Assembly: GCA_001599915.1 (NCBI GenBank)
Contig: BCIG01000004.1
Location: 558,001 to 622,000 of the forward strand
DNA: 64,000 nt
Source of the DNA: Symbiotaphrina buchneri
Lineage: Eukaryota > Ascomycota > Symbiotaphrinales > Symbiotaphrinaceae
Reading direction: 5' to 3'
Numbering within the stretch: position 1 is the stretch's first letter; each line of letters begins with the position of its first letter. Below, one piece after another: positions 1 through 11,112 of the stretch. A program made the translations under genes and the position numbers. The notes beneath the pieces were generated by a model, which searched no databases, was not told the DNA's origin, and saw only the letters and a list, made by a program, of their open reading frames with translations.

Positions 1-1878
1 ATTTTAGGATACATCTCTAGGGGAGAAATCGTCCCTGATGTTATGATGACGGAACTGAACCGATCGAAGACTGGCTTTATTGCAATGGCAGCATCCAAGC
101 ATGTGAAATGCAGGATTGGATTGGGTACGGTGGCAGTTTCTGATTCGTAAGGCTCCAGGATCAGCAGGAAACCGGTGTCGTACGTAGCCGCCAGTGTTGC
201 AAAAGTGGCAACCTCCTGTAAAGGCTGGTAATCTTCGATATTGGTCAATTCCAAAGTCCGCACAAGAGACGTCAGCCTCTCAGCACAAAACCTGGACGCT
301 TGTCAGCTCTCATCAAGCGTGGCTATAACAAGCCATCCCACCTTAGAGGTTTCTTCTCGATATAGGTCGTCTCCTTAAGATGTTGCAAGAAAGAGGGCGG
401 AGTCTCTGAGACGACGTGCAGGACTTTCATTCGCGTTTTCATATACTCGATAAATCTCTTGAGGAAAGATATGAAATGTTCCGCTCTTCGAATATTACCA
501 GGGACGGCTTCCTTTAGCAAGTCATCCGGTAGCGCTTGACTGCTTAGCTAGAGCACCACAACTGGAGAATGGGTGGTACCTGGATTCGCCATGAAGGCAT
601 CTTCATCCCTAGCTTGATCCGCATCGCGGAGGCCTTCCACTAACTTCGCATACTCGTTTTGCAACTTCTCTGCATCTGTACTCTTCATCTCGGCAATCTT
701 GCGCTCGAGGTTATTTGCACCCCTGCTGGCTTTGCGTAGCGAGTCTTCCGTAAGATCGATGCTAAGTGACTCTATACAAACGTTGTCGATGTTGTGCGCT
801 TCGTCAAAGACAACAATACAATCTTTTGACAGCTCTTTCGACACCCGTTCAGCAATCTTAGGATCTAAGAGGTAATGATAAGAATATATGATCACATTGC
901 AGAATGGCATCTAGTTGACGTTAGCAAGCGAAAGTGTTGCATAATGTGAGGACTAATACCATGCGGCGAGCCGTGAAGTATGGACATTGTTTATGCTGTT
1001 CCCCGTATCGTAACGTTGCGTCGAGCGTCCAGACACCCGGTGGTATGAGATTATGTGGCTCAAGAAGATCGAGATTCTGTACATTTAGCGTTCATCCTAG
1101 ACAAACACAGCGAAAAGCTTACATCATGGTAGATGCACAGCTCCACATCTTCACCCCTGTCCTTCTTCTCCTTAACAAAGGAAGCGGTAAGGCTTCGACA
1201 GCGGGCATCGACTACGGCACCGCTCTTTTCCCGTTTTACCGACGGATGCAGGCACAGATTCTTTCGGCTCGTCAAGCCTAATCCTCTGAATTCCTCTTCA
1301 TAGCCTAGTTGTTGAGATCGATATCTCATCAAGGATCTGAGTTCGGCCAGGGCCTTCTCAATTTCCGACATAGTACCTGACCTTGTCAGAACAGCTCCAA
1401 AACAGTTAGAGAGCATGCGGTGCTCACGTGAGCAGTAGATAAGTTTACGATGCTCTGGATAGTACTGCTGGTACGCCACAATAAGGGATAGCAGAGACAC
1501 CGTCTTGCCTGTGCCCGAAGGCATTTCAAGCACGCAATGACCTCCTGCATCCAGGGTTTCTGAGGTCATGTTAGTATCGTGCTGTGGAGACAGGCGGCGG
1601 TGATATACGCACTTTTCAGGTCGCACATATATCTAAATGGTGCAAATACAGATCAGCCCATTTCACAGAATCTAGGAGCCCTTGAAGAGTCTCAAGCTTA
1701 CGCATATTGCTCTATAGAAAGTCAATACACGGCGTTTCCAAGCATGGTAATGTGTCGATGGGGACTTACCTGGGTATATCCGAGGATAAGGGAAGAGGAT
1801 AGGTAGGTCGCTGCACACCGGTCAGAAATCACAACACAGAGATGAGAGGTCATATGCTTACTCTATGTTGAACTTCAT
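1..1878 (-). CDS. RAD3: TFIIH DNA helicase XPD/Rad3, N-terminal part (runs off window)
   Basis: 5'-3' ATP-dependent DNA helicase of TFIIH, acting in the nucleus in nucleotide excision repair and transcription initiation. Exons, in coding order: 1878-1862, 1810-1770, 1711-1702, 1632-1613, 1559-1428, 1376-1123, 1076-960, 910-580, 534-343 plus base 342, 291-1. They give about 468 residues, ending after a conserved TSGT motif of the second helicase lobe; the rest lies beyond base 1. Walker A MPSGTGKT puts its Lys at residue 48, as in yeast Rad3. The DEAH box is at 233-236. Four cysteines at 115, 133, 154 and 189 match the family's 4Fe-4S ligands. The start reads M-K-F-N-I-D-D-L-P as in homologues. 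The first four exons are only 17, 41, 10 and 20 nt. The 51-nt intron at 1377-1427 has no stop and keeps frame. LTN1 is transcribed away from the same intergenic stretch. Confidence 0.95.
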
Positions 1879-2221
1879 CTTGACAGACCTTCACCCCTTC
1901 AGGCGGCAAGTGCACAAAAGCCGGATCACTGTATCTCCTGTGAAGCCTGACCGGGGGAGTCTGTATGCTTGCTCTTTATGGTTGCTCTCCTGCCTATATC
2001 GCCTCAAGAGGCAAGGCGCGATCTGGAGAGCCGGAACTTGCCCCAAAGGGGGTTAGATTTTCCAAGCACCACTGCCAAAGTGCGTCACTGGCGAGACCTC
2101 CAAAAGCACACTTTAGCAGCTTTTGATATTTGAGAACCGGCGTGGGGCCACCTTGAATCCGAAGTCATATCACAACACCACCAGACCTGGCAACGGGGCC
2201 TCTGCATCAGACCACGATACC
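1879..2221. promoter_or_regulatory. Divergent intergenic region between XPD and LTN1
   Basis: A 343-base gap separates the start codons of two divergent genes and must carry both promoters and 5' leaders. I see no clear TATA box or recognisable operator. An in-frame ATG for LTN1 exists upstream at 2123, but the family-like N-terminus begins at 2222. Confidence 0.5.
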
Positions 2222-5200
2222 ATGAGTCGCCGCCATTTCAAGTCACAGGCGAGCAGCAACAGGGTCGGCTCTGGAGCATTTTTCCCTTCTGGTATTGCGC
2301 CCGCCCGCTTTGGATCACCCTTAGGCTTCGGGGCGAGGGCTTCGACGTTGTCGTACGTCGCGGAACCGCCGGATCTCAGCGGCGTCTCCGACCCCAATGT
2401 GATCATCACGTACAAAAATCTGTCCAAGAAGGACAGCACTACAAAGGCCAAAGCGCTCGAAGACCTGCAAACCTTCGTTCTCTCGTTGGATGACAAGGCG
2501 GACTTGGAGGATGCTGTCCTGGAGGCTTGGGTGGGTGTTCACGCTCTGTACATAAAACGGGATAGTGGTAATAGATGGTGCTCCTATAGATCAAGTCATA
2601 TCCTCGTACATCCATCGACAATTCTCGCCGCGTGCGACAGCTGGCCCATATCTTACAGGGTCAGATAGCAGCAAAATGCGGCAAGCGGATAGCGCGTCAA
2701 CTACCACTCGTCATTGGCGCGTGGCTAGGAGGCCTCTATGATACTGACAGGGTGGTGGCGCGGGCTGCTCAAGACTCATTCAGACAGGTTTTCCCGACTC
2801 CCGAGAAGATGCGCAATGTCTGGAAGGCATATGCGCGGCCGATCCTCGAATTTTCGAAGACTGCCGTCCTCGAGGAGTCGGTCCATACCTTGAGTGATGA
2901 ACGTACGGTGAACCCGGAAGATGCAGAAGCAAAATACGCCCGCGTGATTGCCTGCAGTATCTCTATCATGGACAAATTACTAGGTGAGTGCGCTTGCGTG
3001 AGGACAATAGATCTGAAGTTGACCAATACAGTCGAGCTGCAGATTGAAGAGATCGAGAAGCATGCAGATCTTCTGGATCCCATATTGAGCGACGGAGAAT
3101 TCTGGAAATTCGCTTGCCACGACGATGCCGCTGTCAGACGAGCTGTATACCGTCTGTTACGGACCGCTTTAACTAAGAGACCAGGTAGGCACTATTCCAT
3201 CTGTATTAAGTTTATAGGCTCATCCTTTTTACAGCTACGATTGAAGCCCATCCGAAGGTCATCAGTGGTCCTATGATAGCGAAGGGCCTGAAAATTTCAC
3301 AGCTTGGCTCTGCCTACGATTATTCTGAAGCTATTGCCAATCTGACGGAGCTCTTCCCTCAAGTATGGACCGATCATTATGTGGGAAAGAAACCACCCAT
3401 ACAACACTTGCGACAATTCCTTCGGAAAGGATCACAGGGCGCACCACAGGAGTTTTGGGCGTCTCTTTCGAGGTTGTTCCGGTTCCTCCCGGCGGTACTG
3501 TTCCCTCAAAGACCCGATGAAGCCGCGGATTTATTATCTGATGTCCGTTCGGGCATTACTCAGAAGGACGAGGCGAGGAGCAACATGTTTGCGGCGTGGT
3601 CTTGCTATATCGGCCTCGCAACGCACGTGGTGAAATTGCTCCCCAAGGAAGATGACCGGAAAAAGCTTCTATCTGAAGCTGTCTTTCCACTTCTGGACCA
3701 TTACATCAGGCCCGATGACAAAATCACTGGTTGGCCTACCTCGAATCAGAGTCTGAGAATATGTACAATGGTTGTCAGGCACATCAGCTCTTTAAGCCTA
3801 GAAGGCCTGCCATTTTTAATCAAAGAGCAATGGCAGAGACTTGTTGAACAAGTGGTGAATGACATGAAAACATCCTTACCAGAACAGTCGAAGGATTTTG
3901 AAAGCTCACAGGATGCGGTCGCAGAGGAGGCCAAGCGCTTTTTGTTACTGCAGACTGAGCTACTTAAAGAGGAGCTCCCATCCTTTGTAGGAGAAGTAAT
4001 CTCTACTTCCGTACTGGAGATGATACAGCCAGCAATTGACCTACTAAGAAGCAGACATGGTATTCCATCCTACACGATCCTATGTCGTCGCCTAGTCAGC
4101 TAACTGCGCCAAAGGTAAACCCTACAGTGCTGCTGCGTTAATTGATCAAGCTATTCGTTTGGTTCCGGAGGTATTATTTGACAATGAGCAGCTTACTCAG
4201 GTAGGTACGAATGCGTTCTGATGATATCTGATCCCAGCTCATGAGATGATCCCATAGATGATCGCGTCCTTTATCCGACAAGATGTCGCTAGTCTGATTC
4301 TGTCCCCATCTACACCCTACTTATTAAACATTATTGCTGCTTTTTCAAAGAAGGCCGACGTATCGGATGTTTGGAAAGACTCATTTAAGACTGTACTCGA
4401 AAGTCCAGAATCTCCGAAGAAGAGCAAGACCCTCCAAGCGATGTTCTCGGTATCGGAGAACGCCTTGAAAGGTTCTATCAGAGGTGATCCTGGGCTAGAA
4501 AGATTTGTGCTTGAGAAGCAGGGAGCTGCCCTGAACGGCGCCGAAGAGGGGTGGGTTGTCGTCAGCGAAGCTCTTGACAGCTCAGGTGAGAGGGTATCTG
4601 ACCTCTTGGATTGATGCAGCCGCTGACGACCATAAGTATTATCCGAACAAGCCGTTGATTCTATCTTGTCCAATCTGACCGAAGGACTCACCTTGGAAAA
4701 CTCAGTTAATGCGCTAAGGGGTGTTGATCACTTGCTCAGGCAGAACCCAGATATCTTAAAATCTTTCTTGCCGACTAAACAAGGGTCGGAGATGCTGTCC
4801 CATGTCATGGCGTTGACTGAATGCACAGATGACGAGTTAGCTCAGGAGGCTGAATCTTTGAGCGCTTTGATACAGGCTTCCATGTCCAAGCTTGGGGGAG
4901 GCGAGAATGTCAGTCAATCTGTGCTCCAGATTATTAAGACTGGAATAACCCAGGCAAATCCCAACTCCCTTTCGTACGTTTCCTATCACCCGATTTGGCC
5001 TCTGATACTGATTATATTAGCATTGACTCGCTTGTTGATGTTGCCCAAAAGCTCTTCGAACAAGCCGAGGAAGCAGACCGCTCGAGGTTGGCTGTACAAC
5101 TCTTGCCACAGGGGAGTGACTGGGCAGAGGCATCATCCTGGTTCCTGACTATACCACCAAATATTTCAATTGCAATAACCAGCCCTCTCAAAGGGGCCGT

Positions 5201-7635
5201 ATTCTTGGTGGATGAACCTCCGTCATCTTCCACTATAGGCGCAACAGCAAGGGATGCCATCGGCCTGTCCGCAGCTTTCCGTATGGGGTGGTACGCCGTG
5301 AAGCTTGCTGACACGACCGCGCTGTTTGATTACCTAGAGACCAACGACCGGTCCGAGCTCTTTTACTATCTTGTGTTGCTTGAGGGGCTGATGAACGAGA
5401 ACCTTGGGCTTTCAGGAGCTAATGATCTTTGGTCTTTATACACCCCCGAGCTTGAGGCCGAAATATTCGACATCCTCTCCAGTGTACGAAGACTGGCTGG
5501 AAAGTGGCTTGAGAGCTCTGATCCAGCTACCAACGCGTCCTTTCTGCACATTTCTCGTCAGAGATTAGTCGAAGCAAGTAAGGGTTCCAAGGCCACTGCC
5601 TACTACAACGCACTGGCTTTGACTTGGGTGAATTCACAACTACTGGATGTTTTTGGTTGGCAGCCAGTAGAAGGGGCCGAATGGCCAGAGGCGTTGAAAG
5701 CAATGCGCAGAAGTAGAGGTACCTTGTGTTTTCCCGCCCGAATCGTACGGCACACTGACCTTGGCAGATATAATATTCGCCACAGCAGAGCTGCAAGCAT
5801 TTAGCGTACCGATTGCGTCCAGGAAAAGCGCGAACAGGCTCTGTAATGAGCTGATAGCAGACTTGACAGGGTTAGATACGGAGAAAAGAATGGATGAAGG
5901 CTTGCGGCAACTTGTGCTTCTGAATACGATATTGGAGACTCAAGAGGCTGTTGCGGATGACGTACCACAGCAGAGATTGGTGTTCTTGGTGAAGCACCTT
6001 GTTACATGGCTGAAAACCCATGGACAACCCTCTTCGGTCTCGTCAGAGGTATTGAAAACCTTAACGAGCATATTGCCGTTGGTAAGAGGCGTATATGGCT
6101 CCCATTGGATCGATATCCTATCATATCTCGAGAGTCTCTGGGCAGACATAACTCCGAAACTGAAAGATGATAGCGTATTGCCGTCCGGACATAGTTCACT
6201 GAAGTTGTTCGGCGCTTTACGTTCCATTGTAGATGACTCGAATGACGACCTGGACGATGCATGGAAGGAACGTATTCCTTCACTGTCTCAGGGGTTGATT
6301 AGTCTGCTGAGGGCTTCGCAAAGCGGTGCGGATGATTCTCATCAGCCACTGCGGATTTTTAATGAACTTCTCGCACGTCAAGTTTCCAGGACCGCTTCCA
6401 CTTCCGCAGACATAGCTGACTTGTTTGCTCTGCTGTACGCCGAGTCACAAGCTGTCCAGCATGCCGCTTTCGTTATCCTGCACGGCCACATTCCTGCTGC
6501 ACAGGAGCAGATCTCATTCGATGTGGCTCTCTCGAACAAGGATGTTCATTTACCAGACGAACTGTTGTCTTTGGTCTTGGAGGTACCACAGACTGAGCTG
6601 CTTCCGGAAGCGAGCTTTGACCGTGCAATACCTATTTCTTTACGAGGTTATCTGTATAGCTGGCTGCTCATCTTTGATCACTTTGTAAACTCATCTTACA
6701 AGGTGAAGTCGGATTATATCTCCGATCTCAAAGAGGGTGGCTATGTTAGAGGGTTACTGGACTTCGCGTTCGATTTTCTTGGGCACGCTCGCGGCAAGCC
6801 GGTGGATCCCTCGAAATTTGATATAGCAAGTCACGAGCCGGGCGACAGCGACAGCCCCTTAAAAGAAGCTCAGTCATTGCTTGTTCACCTGTACTACCTT
6901 ACTCTGAAGCACGCTCCGTCACTGGCAAGGACGTGGTGGTTTGAGTGCAAGCACCGGACCAAAGTGCAGACAGTGGAAGCTTGGACGGAGAAATACATCT
7001 CACCATACGTAATAGGGGATGAGCTCACCACAGTGAGTCAATGGGTGGAGAGTCAGGACAACAGCGAGGAGAAGCTGCAGGTCAAGGTGAACAGCAAAGC
7101 GAAGGAAGTGTGGGCAGGATATGAAGTCGATGATCAAATGATGCAGATCATGATCCGGCTACCCGGCGCTTATCCACTGCACCAGGCCGTAGTCGATGGA
7201 GTTAATAGGGTGGGAGTGGACGAGAAGAAGTGGAAGAGCTGGTTGATCAACACTCAGGGAGTCATTACGTTCTCGGTATGTGCAATGCCGGAATTTGGGT
7301 GCAGCTCCTCTACCTTCTTGACGCTGACGACACTTGCAGAACGGAAACATCATCGATGGCCTCACGGCCTGGCGTCGGAACGTGACGGGGGCGCTCAAAG
7401 GGCAGAGCGAGTGCGCCATCTGCTATAGTATCATCAGTGCCGACAGGCAGCTTCCTAACAAGCGCTGCAGCACGTGCAAGAACCTCTTCCAGTACGTCCA
7501 GAAGGATTCCCCTCTGGCGAAAACTTTGCTAATGCAGTTGTGTTTTTCTCCAGTGGACAATGTCTCTACAAATGGTTCTCCTCAAGTAACTCGAGCAGCT
7601 GTCCGCTCTGCCGGAACTCGTTCAATTACGGATAA
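2222..7635 (+). CDS. LTN1: E3 ubiquitin-protein ligase listerin (Ltn1/Rkr1)
   Basis: RING-type E3 ligase of the ribosome quality-control complex, which ubiquitinates nascent chains on stalled 60S subunits in the cytosol. Eleven exons: 2222-2530, 2590-2983, 3032-3184, 3235-4059, 4115-4200, 4258-4585, 4637-4973, 5021-5718, 5768-7275, 7340-7491, 7554-7635. The joined length is 4872 nt, or 1623 residues, usual for listerin. The N-terminal region has the family-like stretch S-R-R-H-F-K-S and N-V-I-I-T-Y-K-N-L-S-K-K-D, followed by a long alpha-helical (HEAT-like) body. The last ~55 residues form the RING: ECAICYS, then RCSTCKNLFHGQCLYKWF and CPLCRNSF. The final intron (7492-7553) interrupts the RING between F and H. 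The start at 2222 is chosen over in-frame 2123 on homology. Confidence is high from the RING plus overall length and start. Confidence 0.94.
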
Positions 7636-8245
7636 AGGTGGTGGGAGACGGGACTGTGAACGGATTGATCAAGGCATCCATCCATAGGAGAGATCCAACA
7701 ACCGACCAGCCTATGGACAGACCGTGACATAGCAGCAGTTGACTTTTGTGAAAGAGTAGCAACGACAATTGAATGGTGATCGAAACCGAGGAGGCTGATC
7801 CAGCACATATTGGTATTATTTGATATTGACAAGGGGCTGGCTGCCACGGATGGTTGACAATCCCACGTGTGCCTTATTTGAGCACTCCTGCTACAGTGAC
7901 AACGAATCAAAACAAATATTTCCTGGGCGCCTCTCCGACCAACTTTAGTATGTACGAAATAGTAAGGGAGTAAAATATGATTTCTCAAGGCGACTGATGG
8001 CAGATGGCCTCGGGAGAGTCGAGTAAAGTGGAGTACGGAGACCTACCCGACCTCGCTACCGAAAGGGAAGACGGAAGTCACGGCTGTTTAGATCTGTGTG
8101 CTTGACCCCTGACTCCGAACCTCACGCTTGGCCAACACTGAACAGGGACAGACTTCCGAGTGCACTGTTTGCAATCACTGTCAAAACTCAGCCAGCCACG
8201 AGGTGATCAGACGGTGCAAAAACTTCATCGCAATAATCCACAACA
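7636..8245. other. Intergenic, no gene seen
   Basis: This is the 3' flank of LTN1. Short open frames occur on both strands, but none has coding-like composition, splice partners or a recognisable motif. It may contain the promoter of the questionable ORF that follows. Confidence 0.5.
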
Positions 8246-8481
8246 ATGACCGGACGAGCGCCACGAGGCGTTGTCTACTGCGAGGATGAGGAAGCGAGGT
8301 CCATCTTCCTTTGGAAGACTCTTGACGAACGCTGTTAGAAGACGTCGATGTTCAATCTTCCTGGGACCAAGTCAGAGCTCGCTTGAGATGACCGTGCCAC
8401 TTGAAGAAGCTGTATACCTTATCCATTTTTATTGTCTTCTCCATCTTTCTCTTTCTCCTCAAATTCTTCTTTCGCTTCTGA
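8246..8481 (+). pseudogene. Possible small tail-anchored protein ORF, interrupted
   Basis: From an ATG in good context (CAACAATGAC) the frame reads M-T-G-R-A-P-R-G-V-V-Y-C-E-D-E-E-A-R and reaches a stop at about residue 31. One base out of phase, the next stretch reads L-L-E-D-V-D-V-Q-S-S-W-D-Q-V-R-A-R-L-R, then an in-frame TGA, then a basic-flanked hydrophobic segment L-Y-T-L-S-I-F-I-V-F-S-I-F-L-F-L-L and a stop at 8481. The whole span is 236 nt, one short of a multiple of three. Together the pieces look like a protein of about 78 residues with an acidic N-terminal part and a C-terminal membrane anchor, with one frame break and one stop. The hydrophobic run coincides with a pyrimidine-rich tract and could be chance. 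I do not recognise the family. Confidence 0.28.
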
Positions 8482-9207
8482 TTCTTCTTCTTGGGGCTTT
8501 GACCCTTCTGATCAAATAAAGTTTGCAGATGGACTCTCAGCTGGCGGTCTGTTCCTGAGCCCAAGCTCTGAGCTTGACATACGGTGCTAGCCTCCTTGAG
8601 TCGCTTCCATCCCCGCTCGGGTAAGGGGCGCGCCGCGGGCATCGTCAAGACGGTCCGGGATATTCAGGGGCCGACGATGCGAAGTGATGCGCGTGCATCC
8701 GTGACGCAGCGCTATTTGCCTCGGCCATCTAATCTCTTCCGCATCTTTTCTGGACACTGTCTGTTCCACGCCTGATGCCTTCCTCGCGCTGCTGTCGTAC
8801 ACGCGTGCACTGTCATCTCACCACTACCGAACGGGATTTGCGAAGCGTCAACTGTAGGTCTAGATTGCACCATGGGTTCAATCGTCCTAACTCGGACTGC
8901 CACTTTTCAATCATGGAGAGTAGACTCGACGCCTCGCGCTGTGAAGCTGCTCGTTTGTCCCGAATCCCACGATTTGGCCCAATCAATATTGATCTCCGGC
9001 GAGGACAGAGCGCGAATTGACCATTATTGTGGCTCAAATGCTTTTCCGGATTTGCTCTTCCAGCATGGCCCCCATTATTGTTTATTCAATAATGGTTAAT
9101 TACGCTGTTCCACCATCTTTCCTTTTGTCGTCCCGAAATCATCTCAGACGCGTTTTTGCTGCCCTGGCTGAAGGCTTCATCTTGTCTCTCCTCCAGTCGT
9201 TACAGTC
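8482..9207. other. Intergenic; promoter side of the serine-rich gene
   Basis: A pyrimidine-rich tract (about 8430-8510) tails off at its start. Open frames here are short and overlap on both strands. I see no supported gene. The last few hundred bases before 9208 presumably hold the promoter and leader of the serine-rich protein gene. Confidence 0.45.
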
Positions 9208-11112
9208 ATGATGTCTCCAAACATCTTCCTCTCCTTACTCCTGTCCTTCTTGGCCGCAGGTACCATAACAGCGGCGGGCACGTCAGACATTGCCGTCCCA
9301 ACCGGCCAATGTGGTTCCGACGGTTCGGGATGTTTTGGATCCCTGGTACCAGCGCTCTGCGAGAAGTATCTTGCAGGGACTGGTGAAGTGGCTTCTCTGC
9401 TGGGTCAGATAGTCGCAAATGGGTCGAAGTCAGAGGGCAGCGTATCAAGCGCCTGCTCATGTGTCTTACATCGATCAAAGACGAGTTCGGCGGCCAAAAC
9501 CGCCAGCAGCGTGGCGTCGCCTTCCAGTCAGACCAGCATCCTGCTTTCGAGCAGTAGCTCCCCTGTCTCAAGCTCAAGCGGTCCATCCTCTTCCTCGTCG
9601 GCTAGTGTCTCGCAATCTAGCAAAGCCAGCTCCTCCTCTTCGAAGATCAGCAGCTCATCCAAGGTTTCATCGGCCTCCTCCTCGGGAACTTCTTCAGTCA
9701 AGAGTTCTGCCGCCAGCTCTGGCTCTAGCTCGGCATCTAGCAGCCCATCAACCAAAGCTTCTAGCAGTACAGCTTCCAGCAAGGCCTCCAGTAGCAGTTC
9801 CGGTTCATCTTCTGCATCTAGCAGTGCTTCAGTGAAGGTCTCAAGCAGCTCGTCGAAGTACAGCAGTAGCGCGTCAACCAAAGTCTCGAGTAGCAGCCCC
9901 GCTTCATCGCCTGCATCTAGCAGCCTTTCAGTGAAAAGCTCGAGCAGCACTGCGGCTTCTAGCTCCGGGTCCAGCAGCGCGTCCGTCAAGAGCTCAAGCA
10001 GCGCAGCGTCCACCAAGAGCTCCAGCAGTAGTGTGGCTTCCAGTTCCGCGTCCAGCAGCGCATTTATCAAGAGCTCGAGCAGCAGTGCGGCTTCGAGCAG
10101 GGTATCAAGCAGCGCGTCTGTCAAGAGCTCGAGCGGTAGTGTGGCTTCCACTTCCGCCTCCAGCAGCGCCTCTATCAAGACCTCGAGCAGCAGTGCATCC
10201 GTCAAGAGCTCAAGCAGCAGTGCCGCGTCCAGCTCTGTCTCCAGCAGCGCTTCTATCAAGACCTCAAGCAGCAGCGCATCTGCCAGCACCTCGTCCAGCA
10301 GTGCGTCTATCAAGAGCTCCAGCAGCAGCGTGGCTTCCAGCTCGGCTTTTAGCTCCGCGGCAAGCAGCGCTTCTATCAAGAGTTCGAGCAGCAGTGCGAC
10401 GTCCAGCTCAGCGTCCAGCTCAGCGTCCAGCTCGGCTTCTAGCTCCGTGTCTAGCAGCGCGTCCGTCAAGAGCTCCAGCAGCAGTGCCGCATCCAGCTCT
10501 GTATCCAGCAGTGCGGCCTCTAGCTCGCCGTCCAGCTCGGCGTCCAGCAGCGCCTCTATCAAGAGTTCAAGCAGCAGTGTCGCTTCTAGCTCCGCATCCA
10601 GCAGTTCCTCTGTCGTCAACTCAAGCAGTGCCGCATCCAGTTCTGTACTCAGCAGCTCACCCATCAGCTCTTCGACGAGCAGCAGCGTCCCAGCTTACAC
10701 GACCTCGCCCAGTTCGTCTTCCACGAGCAAGAGCAGTTCCAGCCCGGCATCGCCCAGCCCCAGCAGCAGCTCCATCAAGCCAACCTCGAGCTCCTCGTCA
10801 AAAGCGTCCTCAACTAAGCCCAGCAGCTCCAGCACGACTCCCACACCGACCGGGCCTTGCACCACCAGCGCCCCGCCGTCGAACGGCTACGTCACGACCA
10901 GAGGCGGCACCATCACACGCCAGTACTGTCCCACGGCGGCCTCGGACATCTCCAACTGCAAGTATCTGTGCTACGGCTGGTTTGCGGCATATGGCACGTG
11001 CGCTAGTGAGGACGAGTCCAATCTCTTCAACGACTGTACGCAGTGCTTGACCGTGTGCCCCACTGCGACGGCGACGACGACGACCAAGGGGAGGGGTGGT
11101 TTCCCATTCTAG
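9208..11112 (+). CDS. Secreted serine-rich (mucin-like) cell-surface protein
   Basis: Single exon of 634 residues. Residues 1-23 form a signal peptide (M-M-S-P-N-I-F-L-S-L-L-L-S-F-L-A-A-G). A short cysteine-bearing domain follows (about 24-90: C-G-S-D-G-S-G-C-F-G-S, A-L-C-E-K-Y, S-A-C-S-C-V). Residues ~90-550 are a degenerate repeat dominated by Ser and Ala with periodic S-V-K-S or S-I-K-S. The C-terminal ~90 residues carry eight cysteines and end in T-T-T-T-K-G-R-G-G-F-P-F. The Ser/Thr tract should be heavily O-mannosylated, giving a stiff rod at the wall or outside the cell (inference). There is no hydrophobic C-terminal tail, so I see no GPI signal. The cysteine pattern is not CFEM, and I do not recognise the terminal domain. 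The start could be the second Met, one codon later. Confidence 0.85.
   Translation: MMSPNIFLSLLLSFLAAGTITAAGTSDIAVPTGQCGSDGSGCFGSLVPALCEKYLAGTGEVASLLGQIVANGSKSEGSVSSACSCVLHRSKTSSAAKTASSVASPSSQTSILLSSSSSPVSSSSGPSSSSSASVSQSSKASSSSSKISSSSKVSSASSSGTSSVKSSAASSGSSSASSSPSTKASSSTASSKASSSSSGSSSASSSASVKVSSSSSKYSSSASTKVSSSSPASSPASSSLSVKSSSSTAASSSGSSSASVKSSSSAASTKSSSSSVASSSASSSAFIKSSSSSAASSRVSSSASVKSSSGSVASTSASSSASIKTSSSSASVKSSSSSAASSSVSSSASIKTSSSSASASTSSSSASIKSSSSSVASSSAFSSAASSASIKSSSSSATSSSASSSASSSASSSVSSSASVKSSSSSAASSSVSSSAASSSPSSSASSSASIKSSSSSVASSSASSSSSVVNSSSAASSSVLSSSPISSSTSSSVPAYTTSPSSSSTSKSSSSPASPSPSSSSIKPTSSSSSKASSTKPSSSSTTPTPTGPCTTSAPPSNGYVTTRGGTITRQYCPTAASDISNCKYLCYGWFAAYGTCASEDESNLFNDCTQCLTVCPTATATTTTKGRGGFPF
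9538..10850 (+). repeat. Degenerate Ser-codon repeat tract inside the mucin-like gene
   Basis: About 1.3 kb of imperfect tandem units of roughly 45-60 nt, encoding blocks such as S-S-S-A-S-V-K-S-S-S-S-S-A-A-S. AGC/AGT and TCN serine codons alternate. Because AGC reads as GCT on the other strand, the tract opens long frames in several registers, including about 1.1 kb antisense; these are by-products. The tract is likely to vary in length between strains. Confidence 0.85.

Noticed and set aside
2123-2221. In-frame N-terminal extension of LTN1 from an upstream ATG
   Set aside because: The extension is not family-like, while M-S-R-R-H-F-K-S at 2222 is a typical listerin start.
8352-8648. Minus-strand Lys-rich open frame of 98 codons
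   Set aside because: It is the complement of a pyrimidine-rich tract; the Lys runs follow from composition.
9528-10664. Long antisense open frame (378 codons) opposite the serine-rich gene, rich in Leu, Glu and Ala
   Set aside because: It is the mirror of the AGC/TCN serine codons in the repeat and has no independent start context or domain.
10031-11050. Long same-strand alternative frame (339 codons), Pro/Arg/Ala-rich
   Set aside because: It is a by-product of the same repeat. The frame with a signal peptide and paired cysteines is the better choice.
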